Below, piece by piece: positions 11,336-23,110 of a stretch of 64,000 bases of DNA (within the stretch, counting starts at the first letter, position 1; every line of letters starts with the position of its first letter). The DNA is taken from NCBI GenBank assembly GCA_026225945.1, contig JAMJFZ010003163.1, positions 23,065,001 through 23,129,000 of the forward strand, read 5' to 3'. The notes under the pieces were generated by a model. It was not told where the DNA came from. It worked only from the letters and a program-made list of their open reading frames with translations, and did no database searches. A program made the position numbers and the translations under genes. Source of the stretch: Cricetomys ansorgei. Taxonomy: Eukaryota; Chordata; Mammalia; Rodentia; Nesomyidae.

Positions 11336-11635
11336 TCCTTCAACACCAATCAAATGTGGGCATGGTTCCTGCTTTACATGCTAATGGAGCAAGACAGGTG
11401 TCCATCATATAATCACTCAAAGTAAAACCCAAACTTACATAAAGGTGTAGCGCTGTGAGGGCTGAAAAGGAGGCCTGGTCCAGTGCGAGAAGTGACATTG
11501 TCTGTCCGTGTCCATTACTCCTCTTCTGCCTGAATCTTCAGGAGACAACCATCCCAGGTGTTTGGGGTCATAATTGGTCTTTGACCGATGAGAGGTGAGT
11601 GTAACACAGCCATTAAAACATTTTCTCCCAGATTT

Positions 11636-11985
11636 TCTTTTTTATTTAATTTTTATCTATCATTATCAGGGGAGGGCATGTGTGTGCTACAACACATGTA
11701 TGGAGGGCAGAGACAACGTGTGGACATCAGCTTTTTCCATCCACCTTATTGAGGCAAGGTCTATTGATCACTGCTGTGTACTCTGGGCTCACTGAGCCTC
11801 GAGCTTCTGTCTGATCCTCTGTCTCTGCCTTTCGTTTCACCATAGCAGCGCTTGGATTTGGGCCACTGTGTCTATTTTTTGTGGGATCCAGGGCTAACAC
11901 TCAGCTCAGGCCTGTGTGGCAAGCACTTTCGTCTCCCTGGCCTACTCTCTGGCCTCTGGTTTCATTTCTGGGAACCTGTGCTAAG
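11636..11985 (-). repeat. Rodent tRNA-derived SINE (B3/B4-like)
   Basis: Begins with a T-rich stretch and ends in GGCCTACTCTCTGGCC, with GATCCAGGGCTAACACTCAG and GTGTGGCAAGCACTTTCGTC. This is the reverse-complement pattern of B3/B4 elements. The middle is diverged. Confidence 0.55.
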
Positions 11986-11989
11986 AAGT

Positions 11990-12500
11990 CAGAGGCCTAA
12001 GACAGAAATAACTCAGCTCAGACATGGAGGAGCGAGCCCCTGGGCTGGCCTGGACCTACAGGGTTCCTGGGTAAGTGAAAGATAAACTTCTGCCATGATG
12101 AACCACTGAAGTTTGGAGGCCCTTACCTCAGCATAACTTCACCCAGCCGGACTAACACCTGTAGGACGGGGCAGAGAGTGGAGGTAGAGTTCCCAAGGAC
12201 GCGGAAAGCCAGCTGAATTCTGAAAGACGAGTAGGCACTGACTCTCCAGGGAGAGGCTTGCCCATCAGATGGCCAGTACCTCCCTCGCTCCCCCGCCCCC
12301 TGTAACGCAGAGCAGGGCTTGTGTCCCCACACCGGTTAACCGCAGGTGAGCGGCATAATCCAGGGAGATGAGTCCTAAGGTCCACGACCCAAAGCTGACA
12401 AAGTGAGTCCGTGAGAGCGTGGCTGTCAGAACCCAGAGAGGTCAGTAAAATCAAGAATGTGTTCAAAAGATGAAAGGAAAGAAGCGCCATGGTGTTGTAG
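11990..12500. other. Non-coding stretch, no recognised element
   Basis: No gene or clear repeat recognised. Confidence 0.4.
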
Positions 12501-12514
12501 CTCCAGACACTCTG

Positions 12515-12650
12515 CTTGGCTTCAAGTCCTTATCCATCCTTGCCCAGCTGTGCAGCCCCGGGCCAGCTCCTAAACCTCTCTCTCTGTCTTCTGTTCCCCA
12601 GCCTATAAATGAGGACATCTAGAGCTTTCCTAGCATGATCCGAGGCCAGC
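12515..12650 (+). repeat. MIR SINE
   Basis: Forward MIR pattern: GGCTTCAAGTCC, then CCAGCTGTGCAG, CTAAACCTCTCTCTCTGTC and CCTATAAATGAGGACATC. Confidence 0.6.
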
Positions 12651-12659
12651 TCTGAGCGC

Positions 12660-13470
12660 CTGCGGCTCCTTCTCTAGCCTGCTGGGTACAACACACCAGG
12701 AGCTGAGCCTGGCCAGCATGGACATCTTGCATTCCCAACACCACAAAGCCCCAAATTCGCTCTATTTAAGTTAGTATTTCCTTCTCTTAGGAAGAATCAG
12801 AGTGGCGGGAGGACAAAGGAATTCTTCAAACAAACTCCTTCATGGTAAGAATTACAAGGGATCTTAAACCTGAGTTGGGGAACTTCATTAGCCTGTTACT
12901 TCTTTCTGAAAATCTCTGTCATGCTTTGGCCACACACACACCCAACAACAGGAATTAATTGCTCTGTGTTGGCTCAGTCTCTACCTAAGCAAGCAGGCTC
13001 AGTGCTTTCAGGATGTTGGGCTCAGCTTTACCCCAGTACCCCATCAAGGAGGAAGGACAGCTTAGGGGCAGAACCAGAGGGATCTGCCTGGATGGGAACC
13101 CAGCACTGCCCTTGGGTAGGAAGAGGGGAACATGGGGGTGTTGAAGGAAACAGTGACTTCTCTGAGCTCTGTTTAAAAAGGCATCTCTTTGGAAAGAGTT
13201 CCTTCACAGATGTGTGGATCTGTGTACCCTGGGTCACCAAGACAGGAAGCATTATTAGCACTAAGAAGACATGAACCAGCAGGTCACAAGAAGACAGCAG
13301 AGGAAGCAGGGTGTGAGCTTCTGCGTGATGAAAGACCAGGGGCAGCGTGATCCGGCTCTAGAACATTCTAGATAAGACAAAACTGTAGGCTCAGGAAAAG
13401 GCTCAGAGGGGCCCAGGCTGGGGTGAGAGGGCACCAGATGGGCAAAATACAGATCTTGGGGGCAGTGGGT
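12660..13470. other. Non-coding stretch, no recognised element
   Basis: No gene recognised. A repeat-poor AT-rich patch at 12755-12900 (TTCGCTCTATTTAAGTTAG) could be conserved, but this is only a guess. Confidence 0.35.
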
Positions 13471-13476
13471 CATCTT

Positions 13477-13716
13477 CTTTTTTTTCTTAAGATTTATTTT
13501 ACTATTTTATGAGTATGAGTGTTTTGCCTGCATGTATATCTATGCATCTTGTACATGTCTGGTTGGTTACCGTGGAGGTCAGAAGAAGGCGTTGGGTCCC
13601 CTGGAACATGAGTTACAGACAGTTGTGAGCCACCATGTGGGTACTTGGGAATTGACCCGGATCGTCTGCAGGGAGCAGCCAGTTCTCTTAACCGCTGAGC
13701 TACCTCTGCAGCTCCA
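13477..13716 (-). repeat. B2/B3 SINE
   Basis: Starts with a T-rich tail and AAGATTTATTTTACTATTT, includes GTGAGCCACCATGTGGGTAC, and ends in CTCTTAACCGCTGAGCTACC. This is the reverse complement of the B2/B3 promoter end. Confidence 0.85.
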
Positions 13717-14725
13717 ACAGGCCTTTCCTTATGATGCTCTGGACATGGCGTACTCACGACACATCACTGGGAGCCCATCCCCTGTAATAAATGAGCCCTT
13801 CGGGAGAGAGGGTGACTGTGAGGGAGGCCTGTGTGTGTGCAGAGTGTAAGGACTCTGCCTTCCTCTGAACTCCACTGCAGCCTAAAGCTGTTCTAGAAAA
13901 GCCAGACTTTACAGGTCAGCTGATTGTCTTCTGCAGGCCATGTGGAGGGTGGAGAGTTGGGAGCAAGAGCCATATGCCTGATGGCTGACCACTAACTGGC
14001 ACTGAACACCCTGGCAGACCTACCAGCAGTGACAACAAGAGATAGCATGGCAGGTACAGGGGGCCCCGGCCCTAGGCACTTCCTCCTGAGCTCTTCCTCT
14101 GCCATGGCATGATGGGAGGCCTGGGTAGATGATCCCCTGGTTACCAAACACTCCAGGAAGCCACACCCAGTTCAGCTCATCACCAAGGCTCCCCCTGGGT
14201 CTGGAATCCTGTACACACAGCCTCCCAGGCACTGGCTTGCTCTGTAGTAGATGACGTGACTGGCTTGTGGACTGTGACAGCAGGCTCTTGCTCTAATTGA
14301 AGCTGGCAAGATGCAAGTTAGACCATGGGCAGCCTTTCCAAACACTGAGGGCTATGTTGTAGGACAGAAGCATCCTGTCCAAAATTGGAGATGACAGTAC
14401 AATTTATCATCTAAATTAGGACACTCTTATCAGTGATAAAGGCCAGAGTAAGTGGGGTAACAGAGTGACACGTGCAGGCCTAGGACTGCTTGGGGGAAAC
14501 TGGTACCACAGTTCTCTTGGAGGGGCCCAGAAACCCAAATCAATTCTGCTAATGGCCCCTGAGCTCCCTGGCTGTCCAGCTCCAACCAGAGCTCAGCATG
14601 GTGCAGCCCATCAGTCACTATACATGCTCCGCCCACTCCCATGGCCATTTCCAGTGCACCCTGACCAAAGCCCCTCTAACCCAGCTCTTAGCAATTCACA
14701 GCACAGGCAACTGAGCAGTGATGTT
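13717..14725. other. Non-coding stretch, no recognised element
   Basis: No gene or clear repeat recognised in this 1-kb stretch. Confidence 0.4.
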
Positions 14726-14729
14726 CACC

Positions 14730-15135
14730 GTTGTGATGTTAGTTTTATGCTCGTTTGACGCTGCCCTGACTATTGGGTTTGGATTGTCTTGTGTGAGGCA
14801 AAAGAGGAATCTGCACATCTAGGAAGGCAGACTGCCCTCCATAATGCAGGTGAGTCTCATCCAATCAGTTAAAGGTCTGAACAGAACACAAGGCCACATC
14901 CCTCAGGACCTTGCAGGGCGCTCTCTTCTCCTTGCCCACACTAAGCCTCTGACTATGCCACAGCGGGTTCCAGATCACCCTTTATTCCCTCTAGGAGAGC
15001 TGCAGAATGCCCAGTCTCTCACAAGTGATCTCAGTCCTACTGGGAGCTATGATCTGGGAAGGTACTCCATAATGGCATACTCATCAGCCTGCAGCCTGAT
15101 CACTCTCTTCTGCTACTACCATGATCTATAGGATC
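14730..15135 (+). mobile_element. Old LTR-like interspersed repeat
   Basis: Has features of an old mammalian LTR family, including GAGTCTCATCCAATCAGTTA, AAGGTCTGAACAGAACACAA and a GATCTCAGTCCTACTGGGAG segment. The family is not certain. Confidence 0.35.
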
Positions 15136-15167
15136 TGCAGCTATTGTTGGTAGACACTTCTAGATCA

Positions 15168-15600
15168 CTGTGCTGGTTGGTTTTGACTGTCATCTTGACA
15201 GAACCTGTAGTCACCTGGGAAGAGTCCTAATGAGGAACTGTCTAGATCAGTTTGGTCTGTTGGTATGTCTGTAGGGGACTGTCTCAATTTATTGGCTGAG
15301 AGATGCAGTCACATGGCTAGGCCTATGGGGGGTGAGGAGGCTGAAGAGTGGGGTGAAGCTCTGTGACTAGAAAGGAGAATGATGGGAAGAAGTGAGAGAG
15401 AGAAGGAAGAGGAGGAGGAGGAAGAGGAAGAAGAAGAGGAAGAGGAGAAGTAGGTAGGAAATGAATATTAAGCAGATACTACCACAGGGTCTCATCAATT
15501 CCCCATGAATCAGATTGACTGCTGCTCTCCTATCTGTCCACCCCACTCCTGGTTCTAATCCCCAAACCTGGTCCAGTGTGCTAGACAAGATTGATCTGAC
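15168..15600 (+). mobile_element. MaLR-type LTR interrupted by a purine tract
   Basis: Starts with GTTTTGACTGTCATCTTGAC, then GTCACCTGGGAAGAGTCCTA and GAGGAACTGTCTAGATCAG. The matching motifs occur in reverse orientation at 31878-32265. The downstream part is broken up by a GA-rich tract at about 15375-15450. Confidence 0.5.
15375..15450. repeat. (GGA/GAA)n polypurine tract
   Basis: About 75 bp of almost pure purines with GAGGAGGAGGAAGAGGAAGA-like content. Such tracts can form triplex (H-)DNA, but that is inference. Confidence 0.8.
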
Positions 15601-15775
15601 CTACAGCTTGTAAGCTTGATTTGCCAGCAGGACAGTATGAAAATGTCACTCCAGGACAAGTATGTTCCAGTTTGTAATCCATTAACAGGAGCAATGTCTT
15701 CAGTGTGTAAAATATTGTATGCACAAGTCACCAAATCTGTTTAAATGAGGACAGCTTTTCCGTATCTTTTAAAGA

Positions 15776-15992
15776 TTCACTAATCATTTTTACTTATGTG
15801 TATATGAATGTCTATGTGAGTTTATGTGTACCACATGAGTGCAGATTCTCTCAGAGGCCAGAGGGTATTTGATCCCCTGGAGCTGGAGATACTAGTTGTG
15901 AAACCCCTGAAGTGCGTTCTGGAAACGGAATTCAGGTCCTCCATTAGAGTAGTAAGTAGTCTTAACCCCTGAACCAATTCCCTAGCCCCCAT
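15776..15992 (-). repeat. B3-type SINE
   Basis: T-rich start and TCATTTTTACTTATGTGTAT, then GAGGCCAGAGGGTATTTGAT and CCTGGAGCTGGAGATACTAG, ending in CTTAACCCCTGAACCAATTC. Diverged but recognisable as a reverse-oriented B3. Confidence 0.75.
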
Positions 15993-15999
15993 TTTCCTT

Positions 16000-16224
16000 G
16001 ATTTTTTCTGCTACTTTAAAATCAACTTTTCATGTGTCTTTGGATGGCATGAAAAGCCTCATTTGTGAAAGCGAGGCACACTGGGGCTGAAGGGAAGAGC
16101 CAGTCAGTCCTCTGTAACGTGGCTCTATTCTTCTGAGTGGAGTCAGGGCTGCTTCTGTCTGAGGCCTGGGCCCCTGTAGCCGTGGAGAAGCAAAACCATT
16201 CCCCTTGGTCTCCATGCTTCTATG
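16000..16224. other. Short non-coding spacer
   Basis: No recognised element. Confidence 0.3.
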
Positions 16225-16330
16225 AGTGTGTTGGGGTGGAGGGTGTACTGCGGATCGAACCCAGTCCTCACAGGCTAGCAAGCACTCTGCAACTGAGCTA
16301 CATATCCTGATCATTTCTTTTTGCTTTGAG

Positions 16331-16389
<59 letters not shown>

Positions 16390-16475
16390 AAACAGGGTCT
16401 AGAAGTTGCTCATGCAGGCTTTGAACTTGCCTCTCCATAGCAGAGATGGCAGGCTTTTGCCACCAGGCTGGGGAC
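16225..16475 (-). repeat. ID/B4 and B1-like SINE parts around a (TG)n microsatellite
   Basis: The left part carries an ID-like GATCGAACCCAGTCCTCACA and CACTCTGCAACTGAGCTACA on the reverse strand. The right part has a B1-like AACAGGGTCTAGAAGTTGC. Between them (about 16334-16386) is a (TG)n run of about 26 units. The arrangement fits a B4-type SINE with an expanded internal microsatellite. Confidence 0.65.
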
Positions 16476-16479
16476 CATG

Positions 16480-16779
16480 TGTCTGTAGCTCTCAAGCCAT
16501 ATGCTTCTGTTGTAAATTCAGAAAACACAAGGAAGCATAGAAAAATAAACAGATCTGTCCCGTAACTCACCACCCAAGAACAAAGATGAGGCTTCTGCAG
16601 ATTTTACACACTGAATCCTTAAGGCAAGCAGGGGTATGGGACTTTGGAGGAAATTTTTACATAATTAAGGCAAAGTGCCCAGGTCCCCACCCTGGCTTCT
16701 CTGGAACCCAGTGATGTTTTGCAAGTCAGGCTGGATAAAGTCTCTGAGCACAGGGACCAACTCGTGACCTGCGTATATT
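16480..16779. other. Short non-coding spacer
   Basis: No recognised element. Confidence 0.3.
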
Positions 16780-17335
16780 CTTAATATGCTAATTTTTGTT
16801 TTGGTTTCTGAACAAAATGGGTCTTTTAAAGAAAAATCTGAACAGATTTGAAACCAGAAACCCTGTCCTCCCTGGGGGCATTAAAAAACTGCAGACTTAA
16901 GGCTTCCCATGTATGGAGACTATTACTGGTTTCCTTCCCCAAACGAGAGAAGTGTCGCAGGGTTGCAGTGAGAAGCCAGCCAGCAACTGTTTGCTTTCCG
17001 CCCACTCATTAACCATGGTGTGGGTCCAATAACTGCTCTAATTTCCTATTTTAAATGTTTTCCTTTCCCTCTGCTTTTCAAAAATGTCTTCTTATGCTGT
17101 GCGTTTGCATCGTGTATTCAGCCACTTAGGCTGCGAGGCTGGTCGCTGTCACACACAATAAAAAGAGACAGAAACCGCCACGAATTACAGTAGCATTAGT
17201 GTTGAAAATGGAAATTTAATTTCCAGAAATGAAGCCCAGCAATAAAAGCTCCCTTTGTTGCTGCTTGGATTCAGAAATGAATGGGGTCTGAAAGGAAGCT
17301 AACCGGCAATTAAAACCATCTCAAAGAGGTATTTG
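16780..17335. promoter_or_regulatory. Candidate conserved non-coding element
   Basis: Repeat-free block with balanced composition. Regulatory-looking sites include CTCATTAACCATGGTG, CCAATAACTGCTCTAATTTC, ATGGAAATTTAATTTCCAGA (near-palindromic) and ACCGGCAATTAAAACCATC. Such texture upstream of a developmental homeobox gene is typical of enhancers. Neither conservation nor activity is tested. Confidence 0.45.
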
Positions 17336-17374
17336 TTATGTGGTAGAGCAGATGCCTTGGAAGGGTGTTTGAGA

Positions 17375-17610
17375 CACTGGGGGCCCTCAATAAATGTTTT
17401 TGATGATAACAAAGATAATTGTAATGCCTTACATGTGTGTAGGGCTTCGGGTCCACAGAACGCTTTTCCTCTGGGAGGCATTTGGATTCTCCCAGGGAGC
17501 TGAGGGGAAAAGCAACACAGTTGGGGAAACCGAGGCTCTGCAGGGGAGGTACGAGGACTCCCCAAGGTGACCTGGCCAGAGAGGGGCTGGAAGGCAATCT
17601 CTGTACTTTA
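17375..17610 (-). repeat. MIR SINE
   Basis: Long reverse-oriented MIR: CAATAAATGTTTTTGATGAT, then TAATGCCTTACATGTGTGTA, GGGGAAACCGAGGCTCTGCA and CCCCAAGGTGACCTGGCC. Confidence 0.7.
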
Positions 17611-17984
17611 GCTGAAACTTCAGCTAATGTGCTTCCTGGGTAACGCGTTCATGATCACATGGTAGGGCCAGATAGTAAGAGTGTTGAGGCCTATTGGTCA
17701 GCATCCTCAGCCTCCGCTGCCCCCCACCACTATGACATCACTGCGCTGCACTCTGGGTGACTATTCTAGGATTCAAGGGTCAAAAAGAGTCTTCTCAATT
17801 TTCAGACCTCAGAATTGATGCTGGAAACCCCAGACAAGATAAAAGTTGGACAGAAATGGTTCCTGGGCCTGAGACTGACAAATGAATACCGAGAGTTGTA
17901 TTTCTGAGTTGCAAGAATGAAAGGCCTACGAGTGGAGACCAGACCAGCATTCCTTGGCCCCATGCCACTCAACACCCTGGCAAC

Positions 17985-18068
17985 ACTAGCTTGGGGGTGG
18001 CATAGGCCTGTAAGCCCAGCTCTCAGGAGGCCCACACCAGCCTGGGCTACAGAGGCAGAACTTAATTT
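17985..18068 (+). repeat. B1-like SINE fragment
   Basis: Short forward B1-like piece: GGGGGTGGCATAGGCCTGTA, GCCCAGCTCTCAGGAGG, and CAGCCTGGGCTACAGAGG. Confidence 0.55.
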
Positions 18069-18208
18069 AAGAAATATATATATGCGTGGATATGTAGATG
18101 GGTGAATTATAATACAATTCAAAACAAGTTCTGAGAAAACCAGCTATGAGAATAAATGAAAAGCTTTAATATTTAGACCCCAAGCAGGTGACCCTAACTT
18201 TAACCTGT

Positions 18209-18590
18209 TGTCTTAGTTACTTTTCTACTGCTAGGTCAAAACATCACGACCAAAGCAACTTGGAAAAGGAAGAGTTTATTGTGTGCTTGCTTAGAATTTC
18301 AGAGGGTAAGTACATGGCCATCATGGGAAGGCAGCAGGCAGGCAGGCATGGCGCTGGAGAAGAACCCTAGAGCTTCCTGAAACAATAACCAGGGAGAGGA
18401 CAAAGAAGATGTGCGTGGGGGGGGACGGGACTGGGAACAGCATGGGGTTTTGAAACTTCAAAGCCAGCCCATAAAGATGTACCTCCTCCAACAAGGCCAC
18501 ACCTCTTAGTCCTTCGCAAACAGTTCCACCAACTGGGAGCCAAGCGTTCAAACATACGAGGCTATGGGGGCATTCTCATTCACACCTCCA
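18209..18590 (-). mobile_element. MaLR-type LTR (solo)
   Basis: Nearly complete LTR reading on the - strand. Its reverse complement starts TGGAGGTGTGAATGAGAATG, has GGTGTGGCCTTGTTGGAGG, and ends in a CTAAGACA-type TG...CA terminus at 18209. It belongs to the same family as 4888-5216. The G run at 18417-18424 lies inside it. Confidence 0.7.
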
Positions 18591-18594
18591 TAAG

Positions 18595-18845
18595 AAGTTA
18601 CACAGAAGGCAATAAAAGTGCGGACCAAGGAAGACAATGGAAAGCTGGAAGCAGGCCCTGGGAAAGAATCAGTCAAAATGGCAACAGGCTCATGGGCTCC
18701 ATTCTCATTTGAACTACCGCAGCAGTCTCTCTCTCAGTTAGCCAGCACTATAATCTGGATTTACGTGTTATTTTTATGAGGTGGTGAATTTATATTGCTT
18801 ATTTTTTTTCTGGCTTTAAAATTAAAAATTATGGTTTTAAAATTA
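18595..18845. other. Non-coding spacer with short A/T-rich inverted repeat
   Basis: Contains an AT-rich stretch (near 18815-18850) with TTAAAATTAAAAATTATGG followed by a near-copy. No gene. Confidence 0.4.
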
Positions 18846-18849
18846 AAAA

Positions 18850-19235
18850 ATGAGACCTTGGCTCATCTTGGTTGTCAACTCGACTGAGCCTGGAATCAAC
18901 TAAAACACAAGTCACTGGGCACTCCTGGGAGGGGGTCTTCTCCATCAGGTTCTTTGAAACTACCGTGTGCCTGATTGCTCTCGCTCTCTCTGGCTAGTTC
19001 ATCTATCCTGTTGCTGCAGCATTCCTTCCCTGGGATTAGAACCAGCGTCTTTAGATTTCTGATACATACTGAAGACCGGCAGCTCTCCAGGAATCCTCAG
19101 GCCTTTCGCGCCAGGCTAGGACTGCTGAGAGTCTGTAGACTCTCCAGTGTGAGGCAGCCGTTGTTGGACTGCCCAGTCAACACCCTGCCAGCCAATCTAA
19201 TAAATTTTCTTTTAATGATCTACCCAGTATGAGAA
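18850..19235 (+). mobile_element. MaLR-type LTR (another subfamily)
   Basis: Carries GGTTGTCAACTCGACTGAGC, CTGGAATCAACTAAAACACA, CATTCCTTCCCTGGGATTAG, and ends near a polyadenylation-like AATAAATTTTC. These follow the order of a common rodent LTR subfamily, assigned from memory. Confidence 0.5.
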
Positions 19236-19374
19236 CCTAAATCATAAACCGTACACTCACTTGGAAGAAAAACAATAATAAAGTTTCAAAAAGTAATCAA
19301 AGTAGAAAATCCATACCGTACCTAGAAAATTAAAAGTTGATCAAATATTTAGATTTTGAAAATTAAGTCATGGG

Positions 19375-19591
19375 GTGAGAAGGTGGCCCAGTCAATAAAG
19401 TGCTTGCTACATTAACGTGAGGGCCCAACAACCATGTTAAGAAGCTGGGAATTGTGACTCATATTTCTATCCCAGTCCTGGGATAATTGGGCTGACAGAG
19501 ACAACCAGGACCCTGGGATTTGCTGGGGGGGAAACTGTCTGAAAAATTAAGGTAGACAATTTCTGAGGAATAACATCTGAGGTTGGCATAA

Positions 19592-19628
<37 letters not shown>

Positions 19629-19645
19629 ACACCTGCACACACTTA
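19375..19645 (+). repeat. B4-type SINE with (CA)n tail
   Basis: Forward B4 pattern: GGTGAGAAGGTGGCCCAGTC, AAAGTGCTTGCTACATTAAC, CCCAGTCCTGGGATAATTG, followed by a (CA)n microsatellite at about 19591-19626. Confidence 0.7.
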
Positions 19646-19649
19646 AACA

Positions 19650-20040
19650 CACATGGGGTGGGGGCTGGGGGAAGAGAGAGAAAATGAATAATTAAGCCTT
19701 GAGAGTTCTGAAAGAAATGTTGGGCAGTATTTTTCTCTTCTTGGAAGGGTAAAGATCTTTCTAAGTATGGCACACAGATCAAGCTGAATATATTTGATTA
19801 AATTTTTTTTTTCTAACATTTCTTCAAGGCCTCCAAAGAAAGAAAAATAAAGATGTACTTAGAAATCACCTCCAGGAATAGAAAAGGAGCACCAGCCCCA
19901 AATGCACACGGGAAGTGCAGGTTTTTATTAAAAGTATGCAGGCTTCTGTCTCTCACCTATCATTGGCCACAATACCAGTGTAAATCTGCCCTGTTGTGAA
20001 AGACGGCGGAATGTTTCAGCAGAAAATTACACCTAATGAC
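19650..20040. other. Non-coding stretch, no recognised element
   Basis: No gene or clear repeat. Confidence 0.35.
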
Positions 20041-20044
20041 CCGA

Positions 20045-20180
20045 GAAGGTGAGTTGACAGTATTTTTCAGAATTGCCAACAAAGATGCCCTTTGACTTGG
20101 TAACTGAAATTCTAAAAAGTCATTCTCTAGGGTATTCTTACAGGAAGATCACCAAAAATGTTTAAATAGGAAAAAAAAAA
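20045..20180 (+). mobile_element. Possible old L1/HAL1 fragment
   Basis: The series CTTTGACTTGGTAACTGAAA, TTCTAAAAAGTCATTCTC and GGTATTCTTACAGGAAGATC resembles the 3' part of old L1/HAL1 elements. Diverged and low confidence. Confidence 0.35.
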
Positions 20181-20184
20181 AATG

Positions 20185-21000
20185 AAGATGCTATTTTATT
20201 CGAAGGGGAAGAGGTATGAGAGAATAGATCCACACTTATTTGGCTGTGCAAAAGACACCCTTAAATATGTCATCGGGAGGTGCAGCGCTGCTCAGTGTAT
20301 TGGGACATTGCGGGGAAGTATTTTAGGGAAAGCGAAGTTTGGCGTCCTCTGTAGATGTTGGGATCAAGACACAAGTTGGAAGAAGTTATAGAAGACATTT
20401 TCACAAGTTACGTCCTCAGTCTGTGGTCAGTGAAATTCGTTACTTCGGTAACAAATGAGCACCATAGAATTTAATAGAACGAGGCATGGTCATGTTACGG
20501 AGAACATTCCAACATCTTAGTAGCCAGGGAGTCTGTAAGAGGCGAGTGGAGAAAGGGTCATTGCTCAAACTTGTGTGACCAAGGAAGCTTTTCTCACAGC
20601 GTGTCCTGTGGAGTTGCTGGTTATGGTGAACGGGGACCTGAGCGGTGTGGGCAGAGGTGACCGCCTTCTGCGAGAACCCCGTGACACCAAGTTGGGGTGG
20701 GGAGAGGCATGAGGCTTCGAACCACAACAGCCTCAGCCAGTCTGTCTTCCCTTCTGTCAATTAGAAAGATGGAAGGAAAAAAACATGAATCCCGTGTGTT
20801 CCAGCAGGACAGACGATCAGGACCAAATGATGCTGTCTGTAGGTCTCCCGCTTCAGCAGATACAGTGTAGGAACTCGGTTCAGGAGAGATTGTAGAAAAA
20901 CAACAAATCAGACTTCAGGGTGATCAGATCCCACAAAGCATTTGCAAGATATTCGTTGCTTGTCTGAAAATTAAGTGGCTCTTCTATATTCTACCTCTCA
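20185..21000. other. Non-coding stretch, no recognised element
   Basis: No gene or confident repeat. Confidence 0.35.
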
Positions 21001-21099
21001 CACTGTCCTCGTTGGAAGAGGAGCATAGGAAGGAGAAGAGAAGTCCAGCTTCCTACCTGGATGTACTTTCTGGCCAACAACCAGAAAAGAGAACAAAGT

Positions 21100-22320
21100 A
21101 TAGCCAGAAAAACTCCTAACCACATAGAAATTAAACAATACACTCCGAATAAGCAACAGATTGGCAAAAAAAATATTCAAAGAAATAGTAGCATATTCTG
21201 AATTAAATTGTATCGAGGACCTTGAATGTAAACATATGTGGCCAACAAATAAAGCCAAGGTGGAGGTAAATTGCCAACTTGAGCTTTTATTAGACAGGAA
21301 GAAAGGCCTAAAATTTATTTACACAAGAAGAGACTACAGGAACAAATAAGATACTGACCCCAAGGTGAACAGAAGGAAATGAAGATCTGTGGCTACAGTG
21401 GCTACAGTGAAATATAAGACATGCAAGCAAAACTGAAAATTAGTGGAGAAAAAGTTGGTTCTTTCTGAAGCTCAATACATGTAATAAAGTTCCAAGAGAC
21501 TATCCCAAAAGAAGAAGTTTGAGGGAGGAAAAGAAAGGAGTAAAGCACAAATAAATCACTAGTTTTAGGAATGAGGAAAAAAATATCATTACGGCTCCTA
21601 CAGATATTAAAAAATAATAATGGAATATTTTAATAGTTTTAAGCTAAAACTTAGCAACTTAGATGAAATGAATAAAATTCCTTTAAAAACGTTACTAATA
21701 AATTGACAGGTGATAAAACAGAATATTCAAAGGCTCTCTGCCTATTAAAGATGCTAAGTTTTATAATTTAAAGCTGCCCCACAGAAGAACTCTGAGCCCA
21801 CACGGCCTTACTGATAAATTATCCCCACATATTTAAAGAAGAAATAATACCAATTTCACAGACACAGAAAATGGGACAAGAGGAAGATTTTCTAACTCTC
21901 TTTACAAGTAAAGTATTACTGTGATCCGTGAGCCAGAAAGTCAAGAAAAATAAAAATTTTTAACAAAGCCCCTCGTGAATATGAACTCAGAAATTCTTAA
22001 TGAAATTTCAATATATGAACCCAGCCACATATAAAAAATTAATACAGCTGGGTAAAGCTTATCATTGGAGTGCAAGGTTAGCTTAATACCTAAAAATTAA
22101 TAATTCAGGATAAAGAAAAAAGTCATATGTTCACTTTAATAGATTCAGGGAAACAATGGTGAAAGCTCATCAATCACGCATATTAAATAGTCTCAGCAAA
22201 TTATCAAGCAAAGGAAAATTTTTAAAGATATCTATAAAAATATCCATGACTAAAATTATACTTAATGCTAACATACTAAATGCTTCCTTATAAGACCAAG
22301 AATGAGACGAGACTTGACTT
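21100..22320 (+). mobile_element. Ancient LINE-1 ORF2 relic
   Basis: A-rich stretch whose order matches a decayed L1 ORF2: TGATAAATTATCCCCACATA and TTTAAAGAAGAAATAATACC (the DKLSHIFKEE-like segment), TTCACTTTAATAGATTCAGG, and CATATTAAATAGTCTCAGC, ending in ATAAGACCAAGAATGAGAC. The frame is full of stops and shifts, so the relic is inactive and likely from an old mammalian L1 subfamily. Confidence 0.65.
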
Positions 22321-22324
22321 TTGT

Positions 22325-22830
22325 TGAGTGCTCTAGGGACACAGAGGCAAGAAGAGGAAGCCTCATCCCAAACCAAAGTGGTCCAGACTTGAGCCAGGTG
22401 CATGTCTACCCTAACGGGGTTTCCTGGGAGATCCATCTGTAAAGAGGGTCCAGATGATTGTGAACATCTATCTAGCTTTGGCGTCCTAAGAGATGGTCTA
22501 ACTGAAGCATGACTGATCCCGTTCCATGAAAACAGGAATGCCAAGGTAAAGGCACAAGAATCTATGTGTCTATTTTTTGATACTGTATTGACATACCCGA
22601 GGCAGGCTGGATGTGTGTCGGGTGGCTCACAGGCCTCCGGTGAGGGCCTCCCTGGCTGCATCTCATCGTGGTGGGCATATATGTGAGGAAGAGGACACAT
22701 CACCAGACAGGACCTAGACAGGTTGGAATCTCACAATTCCCTCCAAAGAACTGAGGCCTCACTAGACCCCACCTCTTAAGGTCTTAAAGGTGTCCTCATG
22801 ACAGTACCACCACAATAGTATACGTACATA
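22325..22830. other. Non-coding stretch, possible LTR remnant at right
   Basis: No gene. The last part (GAGGCCTCACTAGACCCCAC) recalls a reverse-oriented old LTR. A 177-codon - strand frame (22170-22703) covers L1 relic and spacer and has no recognisable protein. Confidence 0.35.
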
Positions 22831-22844
22831 CATATCCATGGTAA

Positions 22845-23110
22845 ACAACACACACACACACACACACACACACATGCAAACAACACTTATACACACAAAC
22901 AACATACACACATGCAAACAACACATACACACACCAACACTCATGAAAATAATAGCAACAACACACACACACAAACAACACACACATACACACACACACA
23001 GGAACAACACACAGGCAAACCATATGCACACTCATGCAAACAACACACACTCATACAAACAACACACGCACACACACACACACACACACAATCACACACA
23101 CACACTTGCG
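22845..23110. repeat. (AC)n / (AACAC)n compound microsatellite
   Basis: About 265 bp of ACAC runs broken by AACA and CATGCAAAC variants, giving an imperfect compound array. Confidence 0.95.

Noticed and set aside
16225..16320. Possible tRNA gene (tRNA-like promoter motifs)
   Set aside because: It is an ID/B4 SINE, which is tRNA-derived; no complete cloverleaf fits.
21100..22320. Possible functional LINE-1 reverse transcriptase
   Set aside because: Frames are broken everywhere; only a decayed relic remains.
22170..22703. 177-codon - strand frame
   Set aside because: Covers the antisense of an L1 relic and spacer. No protein similarity recognised.
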